From positions 1,409 through 65,408 of the forward strand of contig NZ_JAQSLN010000005.1 in assembly GCF_028649655.1 (NCBI RefSeq): a stretch of DNA of 64,000 nt, read 5' to 3'. This DNA is from Halobacteriovorax sp. GB3. GTDB lineage: Bacteria; Bdellovibrionota; Bacteriovoracia; Bacteriovoracales; Bacteriovoracaceae. Below the pieces are notes generated by a model. It searched no databases. It was not told the origin of the DNA and saw only the letters and a program-made list of their open reading frames with translations. The translations under genes were made by a program, and so were the position numbers. Positions 1 through 8,046 of this stretch are shown here, piece after piece. The first letter of the stretch is position 1; each line of letters opens with the position of its first letter.

Positions 1-90
1 TTTTACTTTTACTTTTACTTTTACTTTTACTTTTACTTTTACTTTTACTTTTACTTTTACTTTTACTTTTACTTTTACTTTTACTTTTAG
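1..90. repeat. TTTTAC hexanucleotide tandem repeat
   Basis: Fourteen perfect TTTTAC units run from base 1 to 84, followed by one variant unit TTTTAG. The tract is cut by the left edge of the window, so its true length is unknown. It lies just downstream of the stop codon of the HD hydrolase gene. Read on the plus strand it is open in all three frames. On the minus strand one frame contains repeated TAA stops. A coding role for a gene to the left cannot be tested here. Confidence 0.95.
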
Positions 91-102
91 ATTCTTTTTT
101 TA

Positions 103-741
103 TTATTCAAATGCAACTTCTTCTTTTAGTTTTTCTAAAAAAAGTTTCATAAAATTATTTTTTTCTTTAGCTATTTTTTTTGCCTCTTTTGTATTTAAGA
201 GTTCTTCGATCTTAAAAAGTTTTACAAAGAAATGGTCGACGGCATATTTCTTATCATCTAGATTTCTTTTGTCTGCATAAAAATCATCTTCATCAAAGAG
301 GTGATTTTCTAATTTTCCACTTATATAAAAACAACGTGCAATACCAAGAGCACCTAATGCTTCTAACCTGTCTGCATCTTGAATAATTTTTGCTTCTATT
401 GTTTTTGCCTGAATATTTGCTGAAAAACTATGGGCCTCTATAGCATGCTTCACTTTCTCAATTTTTGAATATTCTAATGAAAAATTCTCTTTCAGAATTT
501 CTTCTGCTTTTTTTGCAGCTAATTTTGAACTTTCTTTTCTTTCGGGATGATTTTTTGGTAATGAAACAATATCGTGGAAATAAGAAGCACAGATTAAAAT
601 ATCATCACACACATCATATTTTCCTTCTTGATTTATTTTCCTCGCAATTTTTAATACTCTTCTAAAATGGCCTAAGTCATGTGAAGCATCTTTTGTTTTA
701 TAATTTTGCTCAAACCATTCGACAATTTTAGTTTCCAACAT
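103..741 (-). CDS. HD-domain phosphohydrolase, YedJ-like
   Basis: A 212-residue soluble protein of the HD superfamily of metal-dependent phosphohydrolases. The metal-binding signature is visible as His21, the His56-Asp57 pair, the two histidines near residues 99-104 and Asp124 in the QDADRLEALG segment. The whole length resembles E. coli YedJ from memory, including the FHDIVSLPKNHP-like stretch. The physiological substrate of that family is not established, so only a hydrolase role is proposed. The gene stands alone: a shared hairpin terminator separates it from the oxidase operon, and a hexanucleotide repeat follows its stop. Confidence 0.85.
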   Translation of the reverse strand: MLETKIVEWFEQNYKTKDASHDLGHFRRVLKIARKINQEGKYDVCDDILICASYFHDIVSLPKNHPERKESSKLAAKKAEEILKENFSLEYSKIEKVKHAIEAHSFSANIQAKTIEAKIIQDADRLEALGALGIARCFYISGKLENHLFDEDDFYADKRNLDDKKYAVDHFFVKLFKIEELLNTKEAKKIAKEKNNFMKLFLEKLKEEVAFE

Positions 742-766
742 CCTATTTCCTTATTTTTTGCCAAAA

Positions 767-796
767 AAAAAAGGAGCACATAATGCTCCTTTTTTA
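767..796. terminator. Intrinsic terminator between HD gene and oxidase operon
   Basis: The stem AAGGAGCA (771-778) pairs with TGCTCCTT (784-791) around a short loop. It has an A run on the left and a T run on the right, so it can work in either direction. Its right arm abuts the stop codon of the 54-residue gene that ends the oxidase operon, which makes it the likely 3' end of that minus-strand transcript. Confidence 0.8.
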
Positions 797-958
797 TTTT
801 CCGTCTCTTTTTTCATCTTTTATGTAGATAAAGGTCTTTAGAATAATAAGTGCAACCACTAAAAAACCAATAATCCACCATGTTTGAAATTCAGGTTGAC
901 CGTCTTTTATAGGAACAGTCTTTGAATCTACTACTGACGATGTTTTTTGTTCTTCCAT
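794..958 (-). CDS. 54-residue single-span membrane protein at end of oxidase operon
   Basis: A small gene with start codon complement at 956-958 and TAA at 794-796. The product begins MEEQKTSSVVDSK, has one hydrophobic span (about residues 27-45, with the segment WWIIGFLVV) and a charged tail ending KDEKRDGK. An AAGGA ribosome-binding site lies just before the ATG. It is the last gene of the minus-strand cytochrome oxidase operon, 24 bases after the subunit IV gene. Small single-span proteins are common accessory subunits or assembly factors of oxidases, but I do not recognise a named family. Confidence 0.7.
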   Translation of the reverse strand: MEEQKTSSVVDSKTVPIKDGQPEFQTWWIIGFLVVALIILKTFIYIKDEKRDGK

Positions 959-982
959 TTTAACATCCTTGTTATATGTTTT

Positions 983-1270
983 TTATCTATAATAAGATTC
1001 TAACATCAAAACCGCAGCATAAAGAAAAGCAGAACATGGAACTGCTGCAATATATTTTAACCATTTCTTTTCTTCATTTAAGTGCATGAAAAAATATCCA
1101 ACAAGAAATGCCTTCCCTAGAGCAAGAGCAACAACTGAAGTCGACTTCTGAAGCTTAGTTAGTGCATCCATTCCAGGAATAATAACCTCTAGAACAGTTA
1201 GTGCTGTTAGAGCAAAGAAAATGATCATGTATAATTTAAAGTGACTTTTGTATGCTTTACCTTCAGCCAT
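983..1270 (-). CDS. Cytochrome c oxidase subunit IV (prokaryotic CoxD/CtaF type)
   Basis: A 95-residue protein with three predicted membrane helices: residues 13-32, about 42-62 (ALGKAFLVGYFFMHL) and 73-92. The central segment with FMHL matches the prokaryotic subunit IV family (COX4_pro) found in aa3 and bo3 oxidases. This subunit is not catalytic and is thought to help assemble or stabilise the Cu-B centre. It lies between the SCO gene and the 54-residue membrane protein in the oxidase operon, supporting the assignment. Confidence 0.8.
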   Translation of the reverse strand: MAEGKAYKSHFKLYMIIFFALTALTVLEVIIPGMDALTKLQKSTSVVALALGKAFLVGYFFMHLNEEKKWLKYIAAVPCSAFLYAAVLMLESYYR

Positions 1271-1285
1271 ATTAGACTCTCCCTC

Positions 1286-1975
1286 TTAAAACGTATTCAT
1301 TCTGTTAACGAGAAGACCTACATCAATCATCATTTGGTCAATGCTTGTCTTATCGGCATCATAGTATCCTCTGATCTCACCATCACCATCGACAAGAACA
1401 AATTTTTCACTATGAGCAATATCCATTAAAGTAACTTCTTCTCCATCGACGAGTCCCTTCATTGGTAATTTTGTACCCATTTTAACATTAAATCCATCTA
1501 CGATGACTTTTTTAAGGTCTTCTTTAGGTCCTGTTAAAAATTTCCAAATGACTGGATTTGCCATTCTGACCCTCGAATATCTTCGAAGAACATCCGGAGT
1601 ATCTGTTTCAGGATCAACCGTAAATGAAACTAGGGCAATTTTATCGCCTAGTCCTCTTACTCTTTTTTGGATTTTCTCCATTTCCTTAGACAGTCTCAGG
1701 CAAGATGATGGACAAGTTGTAAAAATAAAATTTGCAATATAAGTTCTTCCCTTAAGCTCATTTGAACCGAATGGCTTTTTGTATTCATTCGTAAATGTGA
1801 AAGTAGGAACTTTTGCAATTTTAGGTAGAGGAGCAGGAAGCTCTCTATTCATTGATCTGTAAATTGGATAAGAAAAGTTCGCAACAACGAAGATGAGCCA
1901 GAAAAGCTTGCTCTTCACAAGCTTCTCTACCCAATTATTTCTTCTTTCAAATCCTAATTTACTTACTTCAGACAT
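1286..1975 (-). CDS. SCO1/SenC family copper chaperone
   Basis: A 229-residue membrane-anchored thioredoxin-fold protein. A single N-terminal span lies at about residues 23-38. The Cu-binding CPSSC motif is at residues 88-92, and the third ligand is the histidine in DIAHSEKF near residue 188. SCO proteins deliver copper to, or reduce, the CuA site of oxidase subunit II, which is encoded four genes upstream in the same operon. The gene starts 2 bases after the stop of the dihaem cytochrome gene, consistent with translational coupling. Confidence 0.9.
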   Translation of the reverse strand: MSEVSKLGFERRNNWVEKLVKSKLFWLIFVVANFSYPIYRSMNRELPAPLPKIAKVPTFTFTNEYKKPFGSNELKGRTYIANFIFTTCPSSCLRLSKEMEKIQKRVRGLGDKIALVSFTVDPETDTPDVLRRYSRVRMANPVIWKFLTGPKEDLKKVIVDGFNVKMGTKLPMKGLVDGEEVTLMDIAHSEKFVLVDGDGEIRGYYDADKTSIDQMMIDVGLLVNRMNTF

Positions 1976-1977
1976 TC

Positions 1978-2871
1978 TTAGTTACCAATTGCATCCATGA
2001 ATGCTTTTCTCTCAGGCTTGTTTTTCATATCCATAAGATACTTAACGTAGTGAGATACGGCCCAGATGTCTTCATCGCTAATCGTTTCTTTCCAAGATGG
2101 CATAGCTGTTCCACCAATCCCAGCATTTAAACGAATATAAAGTTCTTCAACCGTTGTAGCAGATCTAACTTCATCCCAAGTAAATTCAGGTGGCAATGAT
2201 TTAAATCCCCATTCAGTTTCTTGAAGCTTTACTTGATACATTGAACGATCAATATCAGCGTGAGTAAGGTTTTCACCATTCACTTTCTTACTAATTTCAA
2301 TGAATTCATCTTTACTTACATAAGCTCTGTGACAAGATTGACATTGAGCTACAGTATGAAAGACTTCTTTCCCTCTTTGAATAGCACTATTTTTATGTGC
2401 TGGACCATAAGGGTCTTTAGTAACAACAATTTGTGTTCCTAATTCTTTATCTTTTCCTTCCCATACTTGAGGAGCAAAAGTTTTAATATAAGACACAACT
2501 GCAAACATCTGATCTTCAGTTAGATCCCATGGAAGCATAGCTGTTCCGTGTAGTCCTTTTTCAAGGATCTTATAGAAATGCTTATCGTGTGGAAGTTCAC
2601 CAGTAACAACTTCACCGAATTTAAAAATTCCTTTAGTGAAATCTCTTGGAGGAACTTGTAGACCTTTTGCAGCTACACCCTTTCCATCACCTTTAACACC
2701 GTGGCAGGCCATACAGTATTCAGTATAAATTGACTTACCTTTATTTAGAACTTTGGCCTCAGCAACAATTCCACCTGCGAAGACTTTATCTTCTAGAAAG
2801 TGCTTTTCTGAACATCCTACTAAAGTAGAAATAAGTCCTAGTCCAATAAAGAGTTTATTTGCTCTTCTCAT
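1978..2871 (-). CDS. Dihaem cytochrome c lipoprotein
   Basis: A 297-residue exported cytochrome. I place the start at the ATG complementary to 2869-2871 because a strong GAGGATAGCT ribosome-binding site precedes it; an in-frame start seven codons upstream would overlap the COX3 gene. The signal peptide ends in a lipobox LVGC, so Cys20 is probably lipidated. Two c-type haem sites are visible: CMACH at 53-57 and CQSCH near 179. Methionine-containing segments (TAMLPW, TAMPSW) are likely axial ligands. It probably passes electrons to CuA of the adjacent oxidase. The two-domain layout suggests duplication of a class I cytochrome c fold. Confidence 0.85.
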   Translation of the reverse strand: MRRANKLFIGLGLISTLVGCSEKHFLEDKVFAGGIVAEAKVLNKGKSIYTEYCMACHGVKGDGKGVAAKGLQVPPRDFTKGIFKFGEVVTGELPHDKHFYKILEKGLHGTAMLPWDLTEDQMFAVVSYIKTFAPQVWEGKDKELGTQIVVTKDPYGPAHKNSAIQRGKEVFHTVAQCQSCHRAYVSKDEFIEISKKVNGENLTHADIDRSMYQVKLQETEWGFKSLPPEFTWDEVRSATTVEELYIRLNAGIGGTAMPSWKETISDEDIWAVSHYVKYLMDMKNKPERKAFMDAIGN

Positions 2872-2881
2872 AGCTATCCTC

Positions 2882-3463
2882 TTATAAAACAAACATTACA
2901 ACGTACATTAAAAACCAAACGATTCCCAAGAAGTGCCAAAACTTAGATACATTCGCAACTAATGTCGCTTTTTCATCAAAGTCTTGCTTAATAATCGCTG
3001 GAATCATTAATAATAAACCTAAAAGTCCTGCAACAATGTGAGCCGCGTGAATCCAAGTTAGAGTGTAGAATAAAGATGGGAAAATCCCAGCTTCAACATA
3101 AAGGCCCATGGCCTTCATTGATGCCCATAACTTGAACTGAACACCCATAAATGCAGCACCAAGAGTTAAAGTTACAAGATATAAAGGAAGAAGGATTTGT
3201 TCTTTTTTAAGTTCAAACTCTTTTTCAAATTTCCATAAACTTAAACTGCTTACTGCAATAATGAATGTACTTACCGTTGGAAGAAAGAGTGGAACCCTCT
3301 GCATTCCCATCGGTGGCCAAACATCAGAAGTCAGTCTGTAGATTGCATACCCAAGGAGTAAGGTTGCAAAAAGCATTGAAAAAGAAACGAGAAGAACAAT
3401 CATTCCAATAGATGAAACCATTTTTCTACCTTCTAAATTTCTTATCTCAGTTCTTGCAACCAT
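2882..3463 (-). CDS. ctaE: Cytochrome c oxidase subunit III
   Basis: A 193-residue protein with five predicted membrane helices, the short form of subunit III found in many bacterial caa3 and bo3 oxidases. Characteristic features are the FYTLTWIHAAHIVAGLLGL segment and the conserved glutamate region of the family. It is encoded directly after subunit I with a 13-base gap, as in classical cta operons. Subunit III stabilises turnover rather than catalysing it. A second, divergent subunit III gene lies at 12110-12742. Confidence 0.9.
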   Translation of the reverse strand: MVARTEIRNLEGRKMVSSIGMIVLLVSFSMLFATLLLGYAIYRLTSDVWPPMGMQRVPLFLPTVSTFIIAVSSLSLWKFEKEFELKKEQILLPLYLVTLTLGAAFMGVQFKLWASMKAMGLYVEAGIFPSLFYTLTWIHAAHIVAGLLGLLLMIPAIIKQDFDEKATLVANVSKFWHFLGIVWFLMYVVMFVL

Positions 3464-3476
3464 ACTTTCCTCAGTA

Positions 3477-5204
3477 TTAAGCTAATTCTTCAGTTTGATA
3501 TTGGAAGTCTCTATCACCTGTTAAGTTCGGGTTACCGTACTCATGTGGTCCACACTTAACAACAGGAAGATCCTTGAAGTTATAGTGAGGTGCCGGTGAA
3601 GGAATCGTCCACTCAAGTGTTCCAACTTCCCATGGGTTGTCAGAAGACTTCTCTTTCTTAAAGAAAACTGCGTGTACAAAGTTAACAACGAAAATAATCT
3701 GAGCTAGACCCATAACAATCGCTGACCAAGTAATAAAAGTGTTAATTGGTACTAGATTTGCCATGAAGTCATAAACAAATGGGTTATAAAGGCGTCTGTG
3801 CATACCTGCGTATCCAACAACCATCATTCCCATGAAGATTCCGTTAAGACCTAGCATTGTGATCCAAAAGTGAACTTTCGCCCAAAACTCGTTCATCATC
3901 GTTCCAAACATTTTTGGCATCCAGAAGTAACAAGCAGCAAATCCACCTAGAAGAACAGAAGCGGCCATTGTGTAGTGGAAGTGACCAACTACAAAATATG
4001 TATCGTGAAGATAAAGGTCAGTTGTAACTGTTCCTAGGTAAAGACCAGTAAGACCACCTAGTCCAAATACAAATACAACACCAAGAGAAAATAGCATTGG
4101 TGAATGAAATCTGATTGAACCTTTCCAAATAGTTCCTAACCAGTTTGCAAAGAAAATTGCAGATGGAATAGAAATCGTCATCGTTAGAGTCATGAATGAT
4201 TGAGTCAGAAGTGGAGACATCTGAGTCGTAAACATGTGGTGACCATAAACGATAGTTGAAAGAATTGTAATCGATGTCATTGAAAGAGCTGTCGCTTTCG
4301 CACCGAATGCTGGCTTTCTTGCAAAGAATGAAAGAAGGTCAGATACAATTCCCCAAGCTGGAAGAATAAGGATATAAACTTCAGGGTGACCAAAAATCCA
4401 AAACACGTGCTGAAAAAGGATTGGATCACCAGTACCGCTTGTCGCTGCTGCACCAGCTAAGAAGAAAGTTGTTCCAAATACTCTATCAAAGATAAGAAGT
4501 AGAACACCCGCTCCAAGAACTGGAATGAAGATAGCGTTTAGAATAGCAGTAAGTCCTAGACCCCAAACTGAAAGTGGCATATCAAAGTATCCCATCCCCG
4601 GAGCTCTAAGAACGATAATTGTCGTAATATAGTTAACTGCACCCATTGTAGAACTAACACCAAGAACAAAGATGGCCAATGCCCATAGAGTTTGCCCAAC
4701 CCCTGGAGATCCAATCAATGTTGATAATGTTGGGTACGAAGTCCAACCACCTGCTGCCGCCCCTAGTGGAGTAAACAGTCCAGCTAGAAGCAATAGTCCT
4801 GAAATAAAAGCAATCCAGAACGAAAGCATATTAAGGAGAGGAAAAACCATATCTCGCGCACCAATCATCAGCGGAATGAGAAAGTTCCCAAACGCCCCGA
4901 TAAGAATCGGCGTAATCGCATAGAAGATCATGATCGTACCGTGCATAGTAAATAGCATGGCGTATGTATCAGGTGGAACAACTCCCCCAGTCTCTGGGAA
5001 TAAAAATTGTCCGATCATTGGGAATGGAACCCCTGGGAATGCTAGTGTCCAACGAATCATAAGGGCCATGATTCCACCAACACCTAGGAAGAAAATCCCG
5101 TACCATAAAAACTGCTTACCAATTACCTTGTGGTCGTATGAAAAAATATACTTCGACAAGAAGGTTGTTGGCTTAGCGTGCATGTGCTGTTCAAAAAATG
5201 CCAT
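3477..5204 (-). CDS. ctaD: Cytochrome c oxidase subunit I (aa3 type)
   Basis: A 575-residue polytopic protein carrying the oxygen-reducing haem a3-CuB centre. Visible hallmarks are the low-spin haem His in FTMHGTIM, the CuB His and cross-linked Tyr in GHPEVYILILP, the CuB pair GHHMFT, and the haem His ligands in VVGHFHYTMA. It belongs to the haem-copper oxidase A family. The gene follows subunit II and precedes subunit III, each separated by about 15-35 bases, in one minus-strand operon. Haem A for this protein is presumably supplied by the neighbouring ctaA and ctaB functions. Confidence 0.97.
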   Translation of the reverse strand: MAFFEQHMHAKPTTFLSKYIFSYDHKVIGKQFLWYGIFFLGVGGIMALMIRWTLAFPGVPFPMIGQFLFPETGGVVPPDTYAMLFTMHGTIMIFYAITPILIGAFGNFLIPLMIGARDMVFPLLNMLSFWIAFISGLLLLAGLFTPLGAAAGGWTSYPTLSTLIGSPGVGQTLWALAIFVLGVSSTMGAVNYITTIIVLRAPGMGYFDMPLSVWGLGLTAILNAIFIPVLGAGVLLLIFDRVFGTTFFLAGAAATSGTGDPILFQHVFWIFGHPEVYILILPAWGIVSDLLSFFARKPAFGAKATALSMTSITILSTIVYGHHMFTTQMSPLLTQSFMTLTMTISIPSAIFFANWLGTIWKGSIRFHSPMLFSLGVVFVFGLGGLTGLYLGTVTTDLYLHDTYFVVGHFHYTMAASVLLGGFAACYFWMPKMFGTMMNEFWAKVHFWITMLGLNGIFMGMMVVGYAGMHRRLYNPFVYDFMANLVPINTFITWSAIVMGLAQIIFVVNFVHAVFFKKEKSSDNPWEVGTLEWTIPSPAPHYNFKDLPVVKCGPHEYGNPNLTGDRDFQYQTEELA

Positions 5205-5239
5205 TTTTAAATATCTCCTTCAAGAGTCTTATTTTCTAA

Positions 5240-6049
5240 TTACCAGTCCCATTTCCAACCCCAGAATAGTTCAGGGTTTTCAGGGTCATTCATTGCAAGA
5301 GCTCTTTTTTGAGCTTCATTCATCCATGCTTCGAAGTCTTCTGGAGAATAAGTTGTAAGGTGTGCTTTCATTCTGTAGTGGTAAGTTCCACACATTTCGG
5401 CACAAGCGATATCCCAGTCACCAGCTTTTGTTGGTTCCCACCAAAGGCGAGTTAGACGTCCAGGAATTGCATCAACTTTTCTTCTTGCATTTGGAAAGTA
5501 AAGTGAGTGAATAACGTCTTTAGAAAGAACTTGAAAAATGATCTTTCTGTTTGTTGGAAGTCTTAGATCGTTCAGTTGAACAACATCATCTTCCGTGTTG
5601 AACACACCGTCTTTACCTGCATAACGAAAGTTCCATGCCCATTGCTGTGCAAGAACTTCAACACGAAGTGGATTCTCATCCTTCTTCGGCCAGTTAGCAA
5701 AAACTCCGATGTAGTCATTGTTAGACATTCTTGTAATGTTCATATCGATTCCAATAAAAACCGATAGACCAATGATTGTCGCAACAATTACGTGGATCTT
5801 CTTATTACCGTATGTGTAGTAAGCCTTCGGGTGTCTCTTAGCACTATAAAAGTAAGAGAAACCAAAAAGTCCTGCACAAACAAGCGCAAAGAAAAAGAGG
5901 TTAAGATAGGTTGTATAAGCAAACAACCAATCGATTAGGTTACCATGAACAGAGATGTCTTCAGGTGGCTGCATTCTTTCCCAAAGACTCATGGATTTGG
6001 TTGCAGTATTAACTGCAGCAGCAGAAAGTAACGGCATAAACAAACTCAT
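5240..6049 (-). CDS. ctaC: Cytochrome c oxidase subunit II (CuA subunit)
   Basis: A 269-residue subunit with two membrane helices (about residues 43-65 and 84-104) and a periplasmic cupredoxin domain. The CuA ligands appear as the early His in DVIHSLYFP and the CAEMCGTYHYRMK segment (two Cys, Glu carbonyl, His, Met). The aromatic QQWAWNFRY patch is the usual electron entry site. There is no CxxCH motif, so unlike caa3 subunits it has no fused cytochrome c; the separate cytochromes nearby must donate electrons. It is the first structural subunit gene of the operon. Confidence 0.95.
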   Translation of the reverse strand: MSLFMPLLSAAAVNTATKSMSLWERMQPPEDISVHGNLIDWLFAYTTYLNLFFFALVCAGLFGFSYFYSAKRHPKAYYTYGNKKIHVIVATIIGLSVFIGIDMNITRMSNNDYIGVFANWPKKDENPLRVEVLAQQWAWNFRYAGKDGVFNTEDDVVQLNDLRLPTNRKIIFQVLSKDVIHSLYFPNARRKVDAIPGRLTRLWWEPTKAGDWDIACAEMCGTYHYRMKAHLTTYSPEDFEAWMNEAQKRALAMNDPENPELFWGWKWDW

Positions 6050-6165
6050 AAACTTTTCCCTTCAATAATTATGAAGCATTTAACCAAATATATGTCAGAT
6101 AAAAATCTTTTCTATTCTATATTCAAAACGACGTTTTTTCTATTGATATCGGCGACTAAGTTGCT

Positions 6166-7971
6166 TTATCTAAAAAAAATCATCGATCCCAGTAAAATTG
6201 GTAAATAAAAGATGGACGCCCAAAAATAGTTTCTGGCCCAAGCTTTATGCCTTGCTTCATCTTTTAATATAAATCCCATGAAAGATAAAATAATAAATGC
6301 ACCATTAACAATAACTGATACCCAAGCAAAAACATCTGTCGCAAAGCCCTGTGAATAAGGGAGGTAGGCGACAACGCCAAGCACAACAGTAAAGACAGCA
6401 ATTCCTACATTTGTTAATTCATTTCCACTTTGATTTGGATAAACTTTAATACTCGCTGCGCCATAATCTTCTGCATGATAGATTGAAATGGCCAAAAAGT
6501 GCGGAAGTTGCCAAACGAAGAGAATAGCAAAAAGAATCCAGGCCATCGCATCCATTTCACCCATCACAATAGTCCAACCTAAAATAGGAGGAATTGCTCC
6601 AGGAATTGCCCCAATGTAAACGGCCGAAGGGCTTTTTTGCTTCATTGGTGTATATGCCCACAAATATAAGACTGCAGCCAGAGCTGAAAGATAACAAGTT
6701 GCTGGATTAACGTAAAAATAAATTAAAGGAAGAGAAATTAGTAAACAGGCCCAACCAAAAACTAGCGCGACATAAGGCTTCATTCTTCCAGACGGAAGTG
6801 GTCTGTCTTTTGTCCTCTCCATGAGTCCATCAACATCTCTTTCTATGTAGCAATTTAGTACTGCTGCACCCATGACAACCATGAACACGAGTAGAAAAGA
6901 AAAGATAGAAAAGAAAAAGTTGATCTGTTTTGGTGCCAGTAAAATCCCTACCCCAACAGTAACCATAACAAGGCTCGCAAGCCTTGGCTTAGTAAGCATT
7001 ACCAAATCAGAAAGAAAAGTATTGGCTCCCTTTGGAAAAGCAAGAACTTCATATTCTTCAAGCTTCTTATTTAAAAACCAAAGAAAAATTAGCGAAAGAA
7101 CAGCTAATGAATAGTGAAATGCTATAAAAAGCTCTCTATTTTCAAATCCTAAAACTGATTTAGCGACATAAAATCCAATAGAAGAGAAAGCGAGAAGGAT
7201 ACCACCATAATTTTGAACGGTTTTATACTGACTTCTATAGCGAGACTTCTTATACCTTAGTACGATTACAATACTAAAATAGAGTAACGATAATAATGAA
7301 AGAACACCAATCAGTCTGTGCACCATATGAAGCTCGGCCATTGGTGAGCTTGGCCACAGAAAGAAAGTTCCCACACCTTGCTCCACACATTGAAACAAAT
7401 GGTCAGGTTCAAGGCCGCAGACTTTCCCCGCCCCAGACTTTCTTACTAAAAGACCTAAAAGGGCCTGAAGTAAAAATAGAGCAAAAGTAAAAAGAACTCC
7501 GTGCCTGTCTTTAGCTTTGTACAAAGTCTTTAACTCAAGAATTCTCTCTGAAGTAAGAGATTCCTTAACAAGAATGAATCTCAGGTTGATTAGTGAGACA
7601 ATATAAACAATCGATAAGATAAAATGACAGATCGTCACAACAGTAGGGAGCTTATAAAGAGCGCTTACAGCACCAAGCCCCGCCTCTAAGAAAAGAAAAA
7701 TCAAAGGCAGTGCGGCCTTTCTCTTGAATTCAGATACAGAGTTCTCATTTCTAACTCTTAAAAAAAGTATGAGCGTAGTGATAAAAACAATACCACCAAG
7801 AACTCTGTGGATCGTTGGAAGTAGCCCTTTGACAGTCATTTCTGGTGAATAACAAATTGGCCATGAAGGACACTGAAGTCCAGCTTGGCTCATTTGCATT
7901 AGCCCACCAGCCAGCATTAGGGCAAAAGCTAAAAGTAGCGATATATTAATTAAACTAATATTCTTTTTCAT
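6166..7971 (-). CDS. Fused haem A synthase / protohaem IX farnesyltransferase (CtaA-CtaB)
   Basis: A 601-residue polytopic fusion protein. Residues 1 to about 305 resemble haem A synthase (CtaA/COX15), with the Cys pair in CPSWPIC and all four haem-ligand histidines visible in IHRVLGG, ICHFILS, MVHRLIG and AFHYSLA. Residues from about 320 to 601 are a UbiA-family haem O synthase (CtaB/COX10), with the Asp-rich motif NCYIERDVDGLMERTKDRPL binding farnesyl diphosphate through Mg2+. Together they would convert haem B to haem O and then haem A for the aa3 oxidase. A separate CtaA paralogue lies immediately upstream. The frame is uninterrupted, so this is a true fusion. Confidence 0.9.
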   Translation of the reverse strand: MKKNISLINISLLLAFALMLAGGLMQMSQAGLQCPSWPICYSPEMTVKGLLPTIHRVLGGIVFITTLILFLRVRNENSVSEFKRKAALPLIFLFLEAGLGAVSALYKLPTVVTICHFILSIVYIVSLINLRFILVKESLTSERILELKTLYKAKDRHGVLFTFALFLLQALLGLLVRKSGAGKVCGLEPDHLFQCVEQGVGTFFLWPSSPMAELHMVHRLIGVLSLLSLLYFSIVIVLRYKKSRYRSQYKTVQNYGGILLAFSSIGFYVAKSVLGFENRELFIAFHYSLAVLSLIFLWFLNKKLEEYEVLAFPKGANTFLSDLVMLTKPRLASLVMVTVGVGILLAPKQINFFFSIFSFLLVFMVVMGAAVLNCYIERDVDGLMERTKDRPLPSGRMKPYVALVFGWACLLISLPLIYFYVNPATCYLSALAAVLYLWAYTPMKQKSPSAVYIGAIPGAIPPILGWTIVMGEMDAMAWILFAILFVWQLPHFLAISIYHAEDYGAASIKVYPNQSGNELTNVGIAVFTVVLGVVAYLPYSQGFATDVFAWVSVIVNGAFIILSFMGFILKDEARHKAWARNYFWASIFYLPILLGSMIFFR

Positions 7972-8046
7972 TGTCTCATTTTTGATTTAAGGATGGCTGT
8001 CTTATACCCAAGAGACAATATTTGTGCAACTAAACATGCAAAAGTC

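Noticed and set aside
1-90. CRISPR array or coding repeat
   Set aside because: Unit is only six bases with no spacers; no coding context can be shown at the window edge.
6070-6200. A plus-strand frame of about 43 codons between oxidase subunit II and the CtaA-CtaB gene
   Set aside because: No ribosome-binding site, overlaps the end of the fusion gene, and AT-rich composition explains its openness.
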